64,000 nucleotides of DNA from assembly GCA_021464415.1 (NCBI GenBank), contig CM038464.1, forward strand, positions 50,078,783 through 50,142,782, written 5' to 3'. This DNA comes from Lonicera japonica. Its lineage: Eukaryota; Streptophyta; Magnoliopsida; Dipsacales; Caprifoliaceae. A program made the translations under genes and the position numbers. Under the pieces are notes generated by a model. It made no database searches. It was not told where the DNA came from and was given only the letters and a program-made list of their open reading frames with translations. Positions 25,075 through 37,939 of this stretch are shown piece by piece; position 1 is the first letter of the stretch, and every line of letters starts with the position of its first letter.

Positions 25075-26230
25075 ATGGAGAAATCTTATAGGATGAAGAA
25101 GTTCGATATAATCATGGATTTCAGATTATAGCAGATGAGTATGAAAGACTATCTCATAGTGCTGAACTTAGATTATACCCTAGAAGGTCCATTTACAGTG
25201 GAACAAAAGAAAAAGGACTCGGATGATGTGGAGCTGGTTGAGACTATTGATGATAAGTGAAAAAAGATAGGCAATAAGCGCTTGTCACATATTTGTCTCC
25301 ACATCACGAGAATAAGATTTATATCAAGGGTCTTATCCACGACATGAGGATGGGATATAATACTCTAATTATGGATCATATTTCTGCTTTTGTTTCATTA
25401 TACTCAATACTCAAAGTTATAGGTGAAGAACTGAAAGATCAAGATAAAACTCTGCAACTAATTTTGACTCAGTCAGATTCGTACAAAACACTAACTCAGA
25501 GCTTTATGAGTATATTATCTTTCATCACCTCGAAGGTACGTCAAGCTCTCTGTCTAAAGAAGAGATTATGAGAAATATCGATTGAATTAATACCACTCAA
25601 AAAGGGGTGTTTATAGCAGACTGAAAGAGAGGTTCTAACAACAAAGGATGAAAGATTGTCTTTAAAGGAAATTATTTTAAATGTGGTCAGCCAGGCCATT
25701 GTGCTAGGGACATCCCAAAAAAGAATGATAACATCAGAGAAAAATCGACTACTAACCCTAATAGAGCCGCAATCTTTGCGATGACTTCTTATAATAAAGA
25801 AGCCGATATTTTAGATGTCTTATTGATGCCTACAAATCTTACTAGTCAGGGAGGATAGTTCTTGGATTGCGGTACCGCTGTGCATGTTTGCAACAATTGT
25901 TCATCGTATAACAGATATGAAGATTATAACAAGTTTATTTATATTTGGTATGGTTCTAGATTATCAGTTTGTGAAATTTGTGAAGTTTGCCTGGAATTAT
26001 TTGATGGCTCAGTTCAAACAATCATAAATGTCAGACATATGCTGAGGATAAATTGGAATCTAATTAGTCTCTCTATATTAGAATCACTTGGGATGTGGTA
26101 CTTTACTCGAGGTGGAATACTAAGCTTGTATCATAGCGACGATGTGGTCTTGAAGGCAAGTCATTGCATGGGTTTATATATATTACATGATAGATAATGG
26201 TGCTAGAGAACCAAGAAGTATATGTTTTTA
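25075..26230 (+). pseudogene. Broken copia gag-protease remnant
   Basis: A gag-like start (MEKSYRMKKFDIIMDF) is interrupted by stops. Downstream are a UBN2-type gag stretch (IYIKGLIHDMRMGYNTLIMD, LILTQSDSYKTLTQ), a degraded CCHC knuckle (YFKCGQPGHCARD, first Cys lost) near 25675, and a protease-like start WILDCGTAVHVC at about 25862. It continues into a pre-integrase-like stretch ending near 26200. Stops and shifts rule out function. Confidence 0.75.
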
Positions 26231-26487
26231 TGGTGCAAATGCTGCAAATAAGAATTATGGTTTAGGTCGTGGCTCTAGATTGTTAACGACTCAAAAATAT
26301 GTGCCAGTGAGGATGTCCAATACGGACATGGTTTAATTAGCGACATAGATAATCATATGTGACTTGATCATTGACATAAATAATTGAGTGACCCTTATAA
26401 AGGGTGAGGCAAAAGACGATTTCATGTATCATTAATGAAAAAATGAAAGATATCAGTTGTTTTGTTCCATTCGCAAAAGGTGGTGAT

Positions 26488-27163
26488 TGTTGCGTTTTGC
26501 TTGGTTCCAAACACAAGAAAATTGGAGTTTTATTGGAAATTGGATTGTTATGTTTAATTTGTAATCAAATTTGCTAGAAATGTGCAAAAGAGAATTTGCT
26601 GTAAAGTAGAGATATTGGATTGCATTTGCAAGAAAAGGTGCAAAAGCACTTTTGCACATTTGCAAGAAAAGGTGCAAAAGCACTTTTGCACATTTGCAGG
26701 AAAAGGGGCAAAATGACTTTGGCACTGGATGAAAAATAGGTTTCCTTGTTTATTTAGGTCTCTATTACCTTATTAATAGTTTCCTTATTTACGTAGGATT
26801 ATTTTTTCTTATTCTAAATTGGATGGATTCTATTATATCACTGTATATAGATAAAATCATTCAAGAGAATAGGTGAAGGGATACTTCTTCTTTTTGTAGG
26901 GATTGGTTAGGATAGTCCATCTTGTTGTGAGGGAGAGATTAAAGGGCTATTGATTTTCTTCTTCTATGAAAGCTTTGAATGCAATAATTCTTCTGAGAGA
27001 TTTTGTAATCATTTTCAAAGAATTAGTGAAATCTTTGTTTATTGAATATTGTGTGTTCTATCATCTATTTTTTTTACCTTTTCTCATCTTATTATCTCTA
27101 GTTATTAATATAAAATATTTGATTTAAGATCCGTGGCTTGATTAATTGTTTTTTATCACAAAA
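26488..27163 (+). repeat. Right LTR with amplified GCAAAAGCACTTTTGC units
   Basis: Matches the left LTR but carries extra copies of a short unit around GTGCAAAAGCACTTTTGCAC (two full copies and a degraded third at about 26636-26720, one in the left LTR). The unit is itself a near palindrome with 9-bp arms and a 2-nt spacer. Confidence 0.85.
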
Positions 27164-28227
27164 ATTGAGTGTTTCTTTCGAAGCAGAACTTGAGCCACCA
27201 CAAATAACTTTCTCTCTTCGCCTATACCTAGTTTACTGTATTCATACGATTGAATATGTAATTAATGGAATGTTACATGTTATTATATGCAATAAGATGA
27301 CCTATTTTCCTATCTGTCTATATGCAATTGAAGAGAAACGAAGCTCTAGCGAGTAAACTTGTAAAGTAAAATTGAGGAACGTTGGGGTTTAGCTTAGTTG
27401 ATCATTTTGTCCTTCATAAAATAGATGAAAGGGTGATATTGGAATGCGATCTAAAGTTCAAATGGTAAATTGAAAAAAGAGGGAAAAAAAGTTGAGTGAG
27501 CAAATTGAAACTCGGGATAAAGTTCAATGATCAATTTAGTTATTTACTCTTTTTAATTTAACAAAAATGGTATTTATCTTAAACAACACTAATTTAACAT
27601 AGTCAATCTATGGATCGACTCCAATAATTTCCTTCTCTTTTTTTTCATAGTCGAATATCTAGTGTATTTATGTACTGGTTTCATATTAATTCTTATTTAA
27701 GCATTTTTTTTTGGTTAAAAAAAGGCTATTAGATAATTATATTTTTATACATGTTTATTTCCTTTGCAAGACACTATTATCTCAACTATTTTTTTGGTTT
27801 ATCTCAACTTGTTGGTCTACTCAATGGTACCATTTGCATAAAAAAATGTGATGTAGACTAGTGGATTTATTGCAATTATAGGAGGTCTAATTTATTAACT
27901 CTCTTTAGGTAGAAAAAAAAAAGAGACATAATTATACATTATGTCAATGCATTAAAATAAACAACCTTCAATCACTATTAATTTTTTCTTTAATAAATTA
28001 ATTAATATAGAGTGATGTTAACGCTTAACCTAAAATGTATAGCTGACGATGTGCTTTGAACAAACATATGTTTCGTGATTCATCTATTACTTTTCAAAAA
28101 AATCCCATTATTGTTGATGGATTACATAAACTTTTAACTTGTTTGATGAATAATGACAAAAGAAAAAAATGGCACCATCTTTGTAAAGTTGGTGGTTGTA
28201 AAACGTGCTTTACTTTTAAGGTAATAT
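27164..28227. other. Gene-free interval
   Basis: AT-rich. The only open frame (28056-28277) runs into the insertion that starts at 28228 and has no recognisable domain. Nothing else supported. Confidence 0.5.
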
Positions 28228-29563
28228 TGATGGGTGTCGAATCCAACAAAAATAATTTCTACTCAAATTTAAATTAAATTGTGTATAGCGGTGGGTAGGG
28301 TCGAATCCACAGAGACTGGTTAGACTTAATTCTTCAAATAATAAAAGAAAATGGGGTTTTGGATTTTTGTAATTTTAAACAAATTAATTGAAAGCAATTT
28401 AAAAGATAAATCAATATTTATGAAAGATCCAATCTAAGGTATATTCTCATAATTGATTCAATGAATTGATTATCGATGCAAAAATAAATCTTTTATTCTT
28501 TACTAAATTGGTTATAGTTATTGATACAATATAATAACTAGTCTCTCTTTACTTTGTCGATAATCAAGGTACGACCATTAATTATTTCTCTAATCGATAC
28601 AACTCTAGACAAGCTCATAGGATTTAATTTACCAACATCATTAATAACTAGAGAGACCCAATTATAATCAATTGATACAAAAGCAGGATCCATTTAAATT
28701 AGATTATATATCCGCACAATATAAACCTTGTCTATGTTATTTTACCACTAATATTAGAACACCTAAACAATTACGGATTTAGATTTTCTAATTGGCAGTA
28801 TATTGTTTCATCAATCAAAACAACGTACACTTTGTATTAATTAATCAACAATAATATAATCAAACATAGAAGATATATAAATAGCTAAGAACAAAAGAGT
28901 AATAGAAATTAATTAGATCTCACAATTCTTGAAGAATCAAAACTTTGAATAACCTTGAACTAGAATAATAGCTTAACAATCCATGGATCAAAGAAAATCT
29001 TCTAATTCGGAGAAAGGAGAAGGAAAATAATGTGTTTTATTGTTGATCTTTTCTCCTAACTCTTACATAATATTTATAGACCTAAAACAAGAAGCACAGT
29101 AAAAATCTAATTCCTCCTAAAAATAGGAGTCCTAAAACAAAGCAAACTAAATATTGTCTCCTAATTAAAATAAGAAACCTACTAAGAAAATAAATAAGCT
29201 ACCAAAATAATTATAAAAACTAATTAAGTTCTGTTGCTAGCTGTGAGAACACGCTAGAAAATATGGTTGAATTTCGGAATTAGAGCGTGCCCAAGCCTTA
29301 ACAAAACAACGCTTCTGTCTTTTTAGACACAATTATCAGCTTTGACGTGCCTACGCTTTATGCAAATACTTCTTCTGATTTCTTCACATTTTCCAACTTT
29401 AGCTTCCTTCATCTTTAACTTGGGTTTTTAGCTCATTTATGTCTATATCCATCATTTTTCCTACACAAACATGATATGCAATTAATATCCATAAATTAAA
29501 CATTTAAAACCAATAAAATATGGGAATATATCACAAGATAAATAACAATTATGCAACTTATCA
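28228..29563. mobile_element. Solo-LTR-like insertion, 1336 bp
   Basis: Ends TGATGGGTGTCG and CAACTTATCA, with a perfect 5-bp AATAT on each side (28223-28227 and 29564-29568). It contains GGTAGGGTCGAATCCACAGA, a stretch common in dispersed plant repeats. No coding sequence. The TG...CA ends plus a 5-bp duplication fit a solo LTR, but the family was not identified. Confidence 0.65.
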
Positions 29564-29568
29564 AATAT

Positions 29569-30512
29569 TATTACTAAAGTTATTATAATTACTGTTTGAG
29601 TAATATACAACTTTATAAGTATATAATATAATTTCTCAAAATAATATTATACTTTGAGAAAGAGACAATTATTTTAACAATAAGGATAGCCTAATTTTAT
29701 TGTATCAGGTTCAAGAAACATAAATTATTTTAAAGGCTTTGAGAAATATCTCGAATTTTGTTTTGTTAATTCAAATAATATAAAAAGAAAATGTTATATT
29801 GGATCTAAATATATATTCTATTGATAATATGTTATGAACGTTGGTCCCATATGAGAAAATGAGAACATTTAAGAGTAGTATAAAAAGTCTATTGGCACAC
29901 AGCACCATTCTCTTGCGTTCTAGTTTTTAATGACAAGTTTACTCGTGAGTTTGTAACAAGTTGCATCAAAATAAGTAGTGGCGTAATTAGGGGTGTTCAG
30001 AAACCTAATTAGACTGCCAAACCGAATGGACCGGACCAGAAAATGGATCGATTTGGACCGGAATATTTGAATTCGGTCTAGTCCGATCCAAATTTTAATA
30101 TGGTTAACCTTATCGAATTTGAGTCACTATCAAATGGACACGATAATATACGGTTAATAATGAATCATTTTCGAGTTTACTAGTCCAACACGTTAGACCC
30201 GTTAAGACCCATTAGCTTGTTTTCGAGTTAATCCGAATGGATTATTAAGTTTACCCAGACTAACTTTTAGCTTAACGAATGAAACGAGTTGTGTCGTATT
30301 ACCCGATAAAGTAACGAATTGTATTATGTATGATTTTTTTCACTTATTATATTAACTGGTCATACACGTAATTAGTAGTTTTTCACCTGAACTCAATCAA
30401 CCCGACATACTTGTTACTATGTTTATCTTTCATTTTCATTTTCTTATTAAGAATGGTATTTTGTCCTTAAAAGCAACTATAAATTTTTATTTTTAAAAAA
30501 TAGGGCTAAGTC

Positions 30513-30565
<53 letters not shown>

Positions 30566-30721
30566 AAATAACAAAGGCTCTTTTCCACCCTATGTGAGAC
30601 CAATAAAATAAAATATAATTTATTAAATGTTTAAAATAAATAAATATATATATATATATATATATATCTCAAAAATTGAAGTATTTATTCTACACTAGTT
30701 GGCCAAGATTCAAGCCATCGT
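29569..30721. other. Gene-free interval with microsatellites
   Basis: It holds the second copy of the 23-kb repeat (about 30130-30420, inverted relative to it), a run rich in CCGAAC/GGACCGGA-type motifs near 30000-30080, an (ATT)n run of about 50 bp at 30514-30564 and a (TA)n run at 30643-30666. Confidence 0.6.
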
Positions 30722-31689
30722 TTGGAATTGGAGATTTTAGTTCAAGTAGGGTAGTTTTAAAATTTATGTAGGTAAATGGGGTACTTTTCATCTTATTGAG
30801 GGAAATAGGGTATAATATAAAAACACTAGTGGCAATTTTAGACATAAAAACGTCAGTGGCTCCGACAAATCAAAAATAAAATAAAATTGGCCAACTTAAA
30901 AATGCCAATGGCACTAGCGATTTTACATGTAAAATCGCCACTGGCACTAGTGATTTTACATGTAAAATCGCCAATTTCACCAGCGTTTTTAAGGTCAGCC
31001 ATTTTTTTTTGCACTAGCGTTTTTTGTCACATAATTTATGCTGAGTATTTTTTTTTCATATCTTTTTTTTTTCTTCTTTATCATATAATTTAATTTATTT
31101 TTCTAATTTATTTTTTAATTATTATTTGTATTTTAAATTTGTTTATATTTTAATAGTTCTCATATGTTATAAAAATTTTTTAATACTACTGTATGCGTGT
31201 ATAGCAAATATTAAAAAAATGTGTAAATATTGATATGTGTAAGAGTTTTATCTTTGATTTGAAATTTGAAATTTGAAATTTGAAATTTGAAATTTGAATT
31301 TAAAGTTATGGCATTTAAATTAAAAATAAAATTTAATGTGTAAAAGTTTTATCTTTGATTTAAAATCTTGATATGTATATAAAAGTTATTCAATGGTGTA
31401 CAACCAATGCCTATTACAATATGTGTATTTTTAGCCATTAGATTATTATATTTATTGAAAGAAAATATTTGTCAAAGATGATATTTACAATATATATTGA
31501 TTTGCATTAAATTATTCAGTACACATTACCAAATATCTTTTAATAATTAAAATTAAACAGAACTAAAAAAAAGTACATAAAGAAATAAAACACTTAGATA
31601 AACTCATTACACATAATAGAGATTTAAAACGAACATAAACTTATACGTCATGCATTAGATGAAAAGGTTTTTACATTTGTGAAAATCCC

Positions 31690-31910
31690 GATTAGAACTC
31701 TCCGACGCCGTTAGGCCCGTGGCTCGATTTTGTGAATGGTTTTAGAGTCGCCAGTATGTTTTTTGAGAAAACAGACAAAAGTGTGCTTTTGTACCTCTTT
31801 AGGGTACAACGCGGTTTGCATAACCAAATTGTGTTCGGGAACTATGTTACGACGCGGGAAGGTGTTAGGCACCCACGTTGCCCTTTTAGCTTTTAAATGA
31901 ACATGCTTGT
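31690..31910 (+). other. LTR-like fragment inside the 4.4-kb MULE
   Basis: Contains GAGTCGCCAGTATG, TTTAGGGTACAACGCGG and GGGAAGGTGTTAGGCACCC in order, a combination seen in LTR-type repeats of plants. No ends or duplications were found. Recognition is by pattern only. Confidence 0.35.
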
Positions 31911-32034
31911 TTTATCATTTTTTTATATTTTCCTACTGTTTTAAGGCCTAAAGTGTGTGTATATAATTGTTTTATTAACATGCGAAAATAATGGCACAAA
32001 TTACGAAGGAGAATAGTGGAAAATAAGCAAAAAT

Positions 32035-32760
32035 TGATCGGTCATCACTAAAGACCGATCGATCATACCCTAAGACCAATCGATCATCCCACACAGTGCA
32101 TTAAATTTTGTTTTTACAAATCCAGAAGGTTTGCGAAGATGATTTAAAACCAAATTAAGGTACAACAATGTATTCAAGCTTTAAAAATGTATTTAAGTGT
32201 CATGCAATCAACCATGTCCGATTTCTGATTATTTTATATATATATGTACAAACATACACATATTTACATAGCAAACATATTATATACATGAGAGGCAGTC
32301 AATAAATTAAAAACCGATTTAGAGATATTAATATAATACCATATTTTCGAAGACAAAGCTTTTTTGTTTCGATTGATATTAAAAAGATATTACAAACTAG
32401 TCTAAGAATTTCGGATACAATCAGTTCTTATCTTTTGATCTAATTTATATCTATCTATCTATTGTTCAACTTTTTCCCATTTTATTTCTTTTTCGTTATC
32501 TCTTTTGGCTCTCTCCGAGCTCTTCTTCCATTTGGAGGTCTGTCCCTCTTTTCTACGCTGTGTTCTGGATCATATAGTGCGGAATTGCCGTCTCACATGG
32601 AAGACCGATCAGGATGAGCCTAAGACCGATCCGTGTGGTTCTAAGACCGATCCATTGGAGCAAAAGACCGATTAGTTAAGGGTGAAGACCAATTAAAAAG
32701 GGTGAGAACCGATCGGGAGGGGTGAAGACCGATTGGCATTAGTTAATGACCGACCAGTCT
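32035..32760 (+). repeat. Degenerate AAGACCGATC repeat tract
   Basis: The motif (A)AGACCGAT(C) and close variants recur at irregular spacing: a cluster of three near 32040-32090 and about eight copies at 32600-32760, mostly 18-25 bp apart. Confidence 0.6.
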
Positions 32761-33059
32761 TTTCTCTCCTAATCATCTTATCTTGGATCATTGATCTTCT
32801 AGCTTGAGTGTGATTTCTTTGGCCAAGTATGCCTCCCTTTCGGAACTGTCCGTGACTCGTATTCAACTTTCGATGCCGTTTGAGTCTGCTTATACCTTGT
32901 CGAAATGTACTCAGACTCTTGTTCCAAGGGTTGTAAAATGCGGTGTCCACAACATCCATTTATTGAACATAAAAAAGATGAAGACACAATACAATTTAAG
33001 AAAAACATAATAAAACTAATGATTTCAATAAGTTTTTATTTGCAACTATGCATCTAGAC

Positions 33060-33330
33060 TAGTTGCCATTTTTTCACTATTGTATTCAACACCTATTTTC
33101 AACGACTTTGCTCTCCATATGGCAGTTTGGCATACATTGTTCAGCAAATCATCTAGGTCTTGTCCGTGCAAATATCCATTTGCATTAGTTATCTATTTGA
33201 ACTGAGTTGGTTGATGACCACCATTATCCATTGGAGGCTTATTCGAGTTAAACTTTGCTATCAAAAGAGCATATCTATTAATTGGCTCAGTCAATAGATG
33301 CAGTGAGCTTTGTTCGGATCCAACCATCAT
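33060..33330 (-). pseudogene. Possible captured coding fragment, not identified
   Basis: On -, a coding-like stretch reads PINRYALLIAKFNSNKPP, then NGGHQPTQF, a stop, and NANGYLHGQDLDDLLNNVCQ followed by TAIWRAKSLKIGVEYN. The amino-acid mix looks protein-like, but I do not recognise the family. Its place inside a MULE would fit capture. Confidence 0.3.
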
Positions 33331-35157
33331 TTAGTCTTCACCAAACACCTCAAACTAAAACTTATCAAATAGAGTGTAGTCATAGCATACCCATTTATCT
33401 AATGTAATGTATAAATGTTATGAGAATACAATAGGCATGTGATAAGTATTTAGCAAGTACAACAGATACACATAAAATAAAGATGTCTATGAGTCCAAAT
33501 GCATAAACGCAAGTGGTGAAAGATAGAAAAATTTGAGATTAGGCCAATGACATATAAAATTTCTTGGCCTCAAAAGAGTTGATGGAGTCCGTAAAAACTC
33601 TTGACACATTAATATGATTCTAAGAGCTTGATTTCGCAAGAATCGATCTCGTATTTTCCTTTAAATTTCAACTAGAAGGAAGGGAACCAAATCTAGAATT
33701 CTGGAGAAGTTAGCCATGTTTTGTTTATAGTAAGATAGGAATAAAATGGTAGTTGAATTTTTTAAGTGATATTGGAGTGAGATGAGAATAATATGAATAT
33801 TATTCTTATATATAAGTGAAATTATTGTTTTTTTAACATGTGTTGTAAAATCACACATTGATGTATGTCTTGTAAAATAGGTAAAATTTTCAGTGATAAA
33901 GACTGTTAAAGCTTAAATGCTGACAATTATGTAAAAGTATCAATTAAAATAGTAGTTGTCACATTGATAAGCATAAGAAGCATGACTTTCTACAACGTTG
34001 TCAAATATGTTGTAAAATCACGCATTGAGAAGCATGGGTTTCTATAGTATTTCGAGGTAACCAGACACTGAAGAAAGAACCTTTCATAATTTGAATAGTC
34101 ACATGAATAGTTTAACATAAGTAAATTAGTTGTCGATGCTTTTTACAGTGAGCAATCATATCATGTCCTCTTAATCCAGTAATTGGTCCAATCTCTTAAT
34201 ACTTTTAAGTGATTTGTTTTCCTCTTTTTTATGTTCAGCAAACGGATGTAAAAACTTTTTCGTCTAATGTATGACGGATAAGTATATGTTCGTTTTAAAT
34301 TTCTATTATGTGAAATGAGTTTATCTAAGTGTTTTATTTTTTCATGTACTTTTCTTTAGTTCTGTTTAATTTTAATTATTAAAAGATATTTGGTAATGTG
34401 TACTGAACAATTTAATGCAAATCAATATATATTATAAAATACCATCTTTGACCAATATTTTCTTTCAATAAGTATAATAATCTAATGGCTAAAAATACAC
34501 AAATTGTAAAAGGCATTGGTTGTACACGATTGAATAACTTTTATATACGTATCAAGATTTTAAATCAAAGATAAAACTCTCACACATTAAATTTTATTTT
34601 TAATTTAAATGCCATAACTTTAAATGAAAATTTCAAATTTTAAATCAAAGACAAAACTCTTACACATATCAATATTTACACATTTTTTTAATATTTTCTA
34701 TACACGCATAAAGTAGTATTAAAAAAATTCATAACATATGAGACTATTAAAATATAAACAAATTTAAAATACAAATAATAATTAAAAAATAAATCAAACA
34801 AATAAATTAAATTATATGACAAAGAAGAAAAGAAAAGATATGAAAAAAAAAAACAAATTTACATGACAAAAAAATACTCAGCATAAATTATATGACAAAG
34901 AAGAAAATAAAATATATAGGAAAAAACAAAAATTAAAAAAAATTGGCTGACCTTAAAATCGCTAGTGCCACTAGCATTTTTAAGTTTGCCAAATTTTTTA
35001 TTTTTTGTCAAATCTTCGGAACCACTAACATTTTTATGTCTAAAATTACCACTATCAATAGTATTTTTCTATTATACCCTATTTCCCTTAATAAAATAAA
35101 AAATACTTCATTTACCTAAATAAATTTTAAAACTACAACCACAATCTCTTGGAATTG

Positions 35158-36408
35158 GGTTTCCATATCTTTTATTGTTCTGATTCCCATGTCGAGCATT
35201 ATTGCTAACTTTAAATGTGTCTAACTCACTGCAAATGGTAGTAGTACAAACTGGTATAATCATTCAAAGCATGAACAAACGTGATAAACGAGTTGATAAA
35301 TTTAAGAAAATATTATTGACACATGTTAAAATATTTTTTAATATTTTAACATTAACTTAATTTTTAAATATTTAATATATGCACATTTATTTGGTATGTT
35401 AATTTAAGTTTTTATATACAATAATAACTCAATTTTTAAATATTGAATAAATGTATACATATTTAATATTATGGGATCACATAAATAGAGCAAAATAATA
35501 ATAAAAAAAGAAAGAAAAATAGTACGTCAATAATAGTAGCTCCGAAATTAATTTGGCAATTACGTACCGTATATTTATATATAAAGCTGTAGGTGGTAAT
35601 CAAACAACGACAGCATGAGAAATTTCTATTTTATTCAAAAGTTTTTGCGTCGTGGAGTGATATTATCTTTCACCGTCTCACTCCAATGAATGGCGCATAT
35701 AAACTACACGTGGGACCCATTACCTCCAAAACTATTGGACTATACATAGAAGTATTCAACTTCATCCTAGCCTTCTTTCTTTTTTTTTTTTTTTTTTTTT
35801 AAGTGTCCAGTGATATAAAGCTGTTATTGAAACAACTTTGAAATCAACGATAATCATCTACCGCAAACGAAAATTAGCCGAGATGCACGAAAATTAGTTC
35901 GGAATTTATGTGGAGAGCCAAAAAAAAGAAGTATTGAACTTCTATTGCTAGCGATACTATTGTCCATATACATATATATATATATATATATATATTTATT
36001 ATTAGAATAATTTATATAAAAAAATATAATATAATTTCTTAAAAAATTATTAAATTTTGATAAATGGATAATTATTTTAGACGGATAGCGATAAAACTAT
36101 TCTTTACTAATTACATTAAGTGACGTTAATATTTTTTTTAATATATTAATTGAATATCACGTAAAGTTATAGCATTGCCTAATTTATACCATATGTATGC
36201 TAAAATTATTCTCTAATTAACTCTAATGAAAAAAAAAATTAGGATTGGGTCTATAAATTCAAATGTTTCTTTGATACGAGCCACGATTTTTTTACCCTTT
36301 AATTCAATGTTCTAGGTTGAATAATTTTTTTGAATTTTACCAAAGATCGGTTATGTGATATGTGCTATGTAATTGACTCGTCGCTAGATGTAGATAATTG
36401 GACACTTA
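35158..36408. other. Gene-free interval
   Basis: AT-rich with a T run (35780-35800) and a (TA)n run near 35970. No supported gene. Confidence 0.5.
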
Positions 36409-36783
36409 GGTGATATTTGGTGGATGTTTTGAGTTGAGTTTTTAAGTTAAGTTTTTAAAATATGGTATTTGGTAGAATTTGGAAGTATGTTGAAAAGTGA
36501 ATTTGATTTTTGTTTGAGTTTTTTTCAACCAATTAAAAATTCTCATAAAAAAATTTCAAAAAATAATCGCAATGGATCTTATTTTATAAATCTCTACGAA
36601 TATGTCTTAAATATATATATATTTTTTAATTTTTATTTTTGAATTTAAAGTTATGTTGTTTTAAAAGTTTTTTTTAGAGAAAGAAAGTAAAGTGAAATAA
36701 ATTTTAAAAAGTGTAAAAGTAGAATTAATTTTGAGTTGAATTTTTAAAAATTGAGAGAAAAAAAAAACGCATACTAAACAGCC
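36409..36783. mobile_element. Tourist-like MITE, 375 bp
   Basis: Terminal similarity between the left GGTGATATTTGGTGGATG and the inverted right end (GGCTGTTTAGTATGCG), with TTA on the left and TTT on the right. The interior matches 47727-48102, including AAAGAAAGTAAA and the ATTTAAAGTTAT block. Confidence 0.6.
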
Positions 36784-37794
36784 TTTATTATGTGAGAGAT
36801 AGATACCTTTTTTTAAAAAAGAAGGAGAAGGAGGAGGAGGAGGGGGTTAAGGATCACATTCTATAAGACTGTTATCTAAGGTCTGGATCTTAAAAGCCTC
36901 TTAATTTATTAAATTAATATTATATTTCTTCAAATTAGGATGTACAAGCAACTACGATTCATTAAGAGCTTATCTTTCAATTTACGAATCAAACCATTTG
37001 AAATTATCTAATTTTAGTATTTTGTTACAAAAATAGTCTAGCATATAAAATTACAAGCTTAAGTTAATAATTAATTTATTAAATAAGAAAATATAAAAAT
37101 ATAATTAAAATTATATAACTTATAAGTATCATACAGTTCGTATGAAAAAATCACACCATACAATTTTTTGTTCAAAAAATTATTATAATTTATCAATTTA
37201 CAAAGGGCTAATTATAAATTAGACGTGACCAAATAAACCTTAATCCAAAATAGATTGATAGAAAATTAGTAGGTTTAAGTGAAACTTTAATGAATTAGAA
37301 TCATAAATGAATTGACTTCTTAGATGCAATTATAATTACAGGACGACAAATTGAAAATGAAAAACACAAGCACAAATTTATTATGAACAACAAATCACGT
37401 CCCATTGTAACCCTAATCCAAAATTGGCGCACAAAATTGAAGTGGCTTAAAAATGCTAAATAAGAAAAAGGTTATATTGGAATCCAGCTAACTGTAAAGA
37501 CAATGGCCCATCAATTGAAAGTTTTTGGAATGAGAGCCTCAATAGTCAATGTCCGGATTTATTACGGTCTTGTTAGATATTTCCTCGTCTTCGTCTTTTT
37601 TTTTTTTTTCCTCCCAGTAGTGTCACATTATTACAGTGAATGGAATATTAATTTAGGGAATTATTATTGATACACACTATTTAATTTTTAATATTTTATA
37701 TATCCTAACATTTCATATATATACTTTTATTCTTTCAAACACTTTTAACATCTCAACAATTCACATTTAATTTTAGGATTAATTATATCATGTT

Positions 37795-37935
37795 TGGTCG
37801 AAAAGAATTGAGTAAAGCATAAATCACTCGGTCTTAAAGAATTGAGTGGAATTGAAAAAATGACCCAAAGTCTAACTCAGTTCCGTAAGACCGAGTGATT
37901 TGTGCTTTACTCGTTTCCTTTCGGTCGAGTATGAT
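37795..37935. repeat. Imperfect hairpin, arms of about 40 bp
   Basis: GTCGAAAAGAATTGAGTAAA with CATAAATCACTCGGTCTTA at the left pairs with the inverted TAAGACCGAGTGATTTGTGC and TTTACTC...TTTCGGTCGA at the right. Loop of about 55 nt. A third, weaker relative (CCTAAGAACTGAGTAAA) follows at about 37950. Confidence 0.7.
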
Positions 37936-37939
37936 GAAC

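Larger units (their letters stand above)
24412..27163 (+). mobile_element. Ty1-copia element, internally deleted
   Basis: It has two related LTRs and a flanking 5-bp ATTGA on both sides (24407-24411 and 27164-27168). After the left LTR comes TGGTGTCAGAG, a primer-binding-site-like sequence. Between the LTRs only about 1.45 kb remains, with gag and the start of the protease-type region. Integrase, reverse transcriptase and RNase H are missing, so the copy is non-autonomous. Confidence 0.85.
30731..35148. mobile_element. Mutator-like element, 4.4 kb, with about 0.9-kb terminal inverted repeats
   Basis: A perfect 9-bp target duplication TTGGAATTG flanks it (30722-30730 and 35149-35157). The termini are GAGATT and AATCTC. 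The left arm (30731 to about 31690) and right arm (about 34235-35148) are inverted copies over nearly their whole length, for example the AATGTGTACTGAACAATTTA block at about 34396, inverted at about 31525. The 2.5-kb interior has no transposase-like frame, so this is a non-autonomous MULE. It holds a CCGATC-rich repeat tract and possibly captured sequence. Confidence 0.88.

Noticed and set aside
24412..27163. Autonomous copia element
   Set aside because: Integrase, reverse transcriptase and RNase H regions are absent and gag has stops.
35593..35802. 69-codon open frame on +
   Set aside because: Ends in a poly-T (Phe) run with no domain or splice context.
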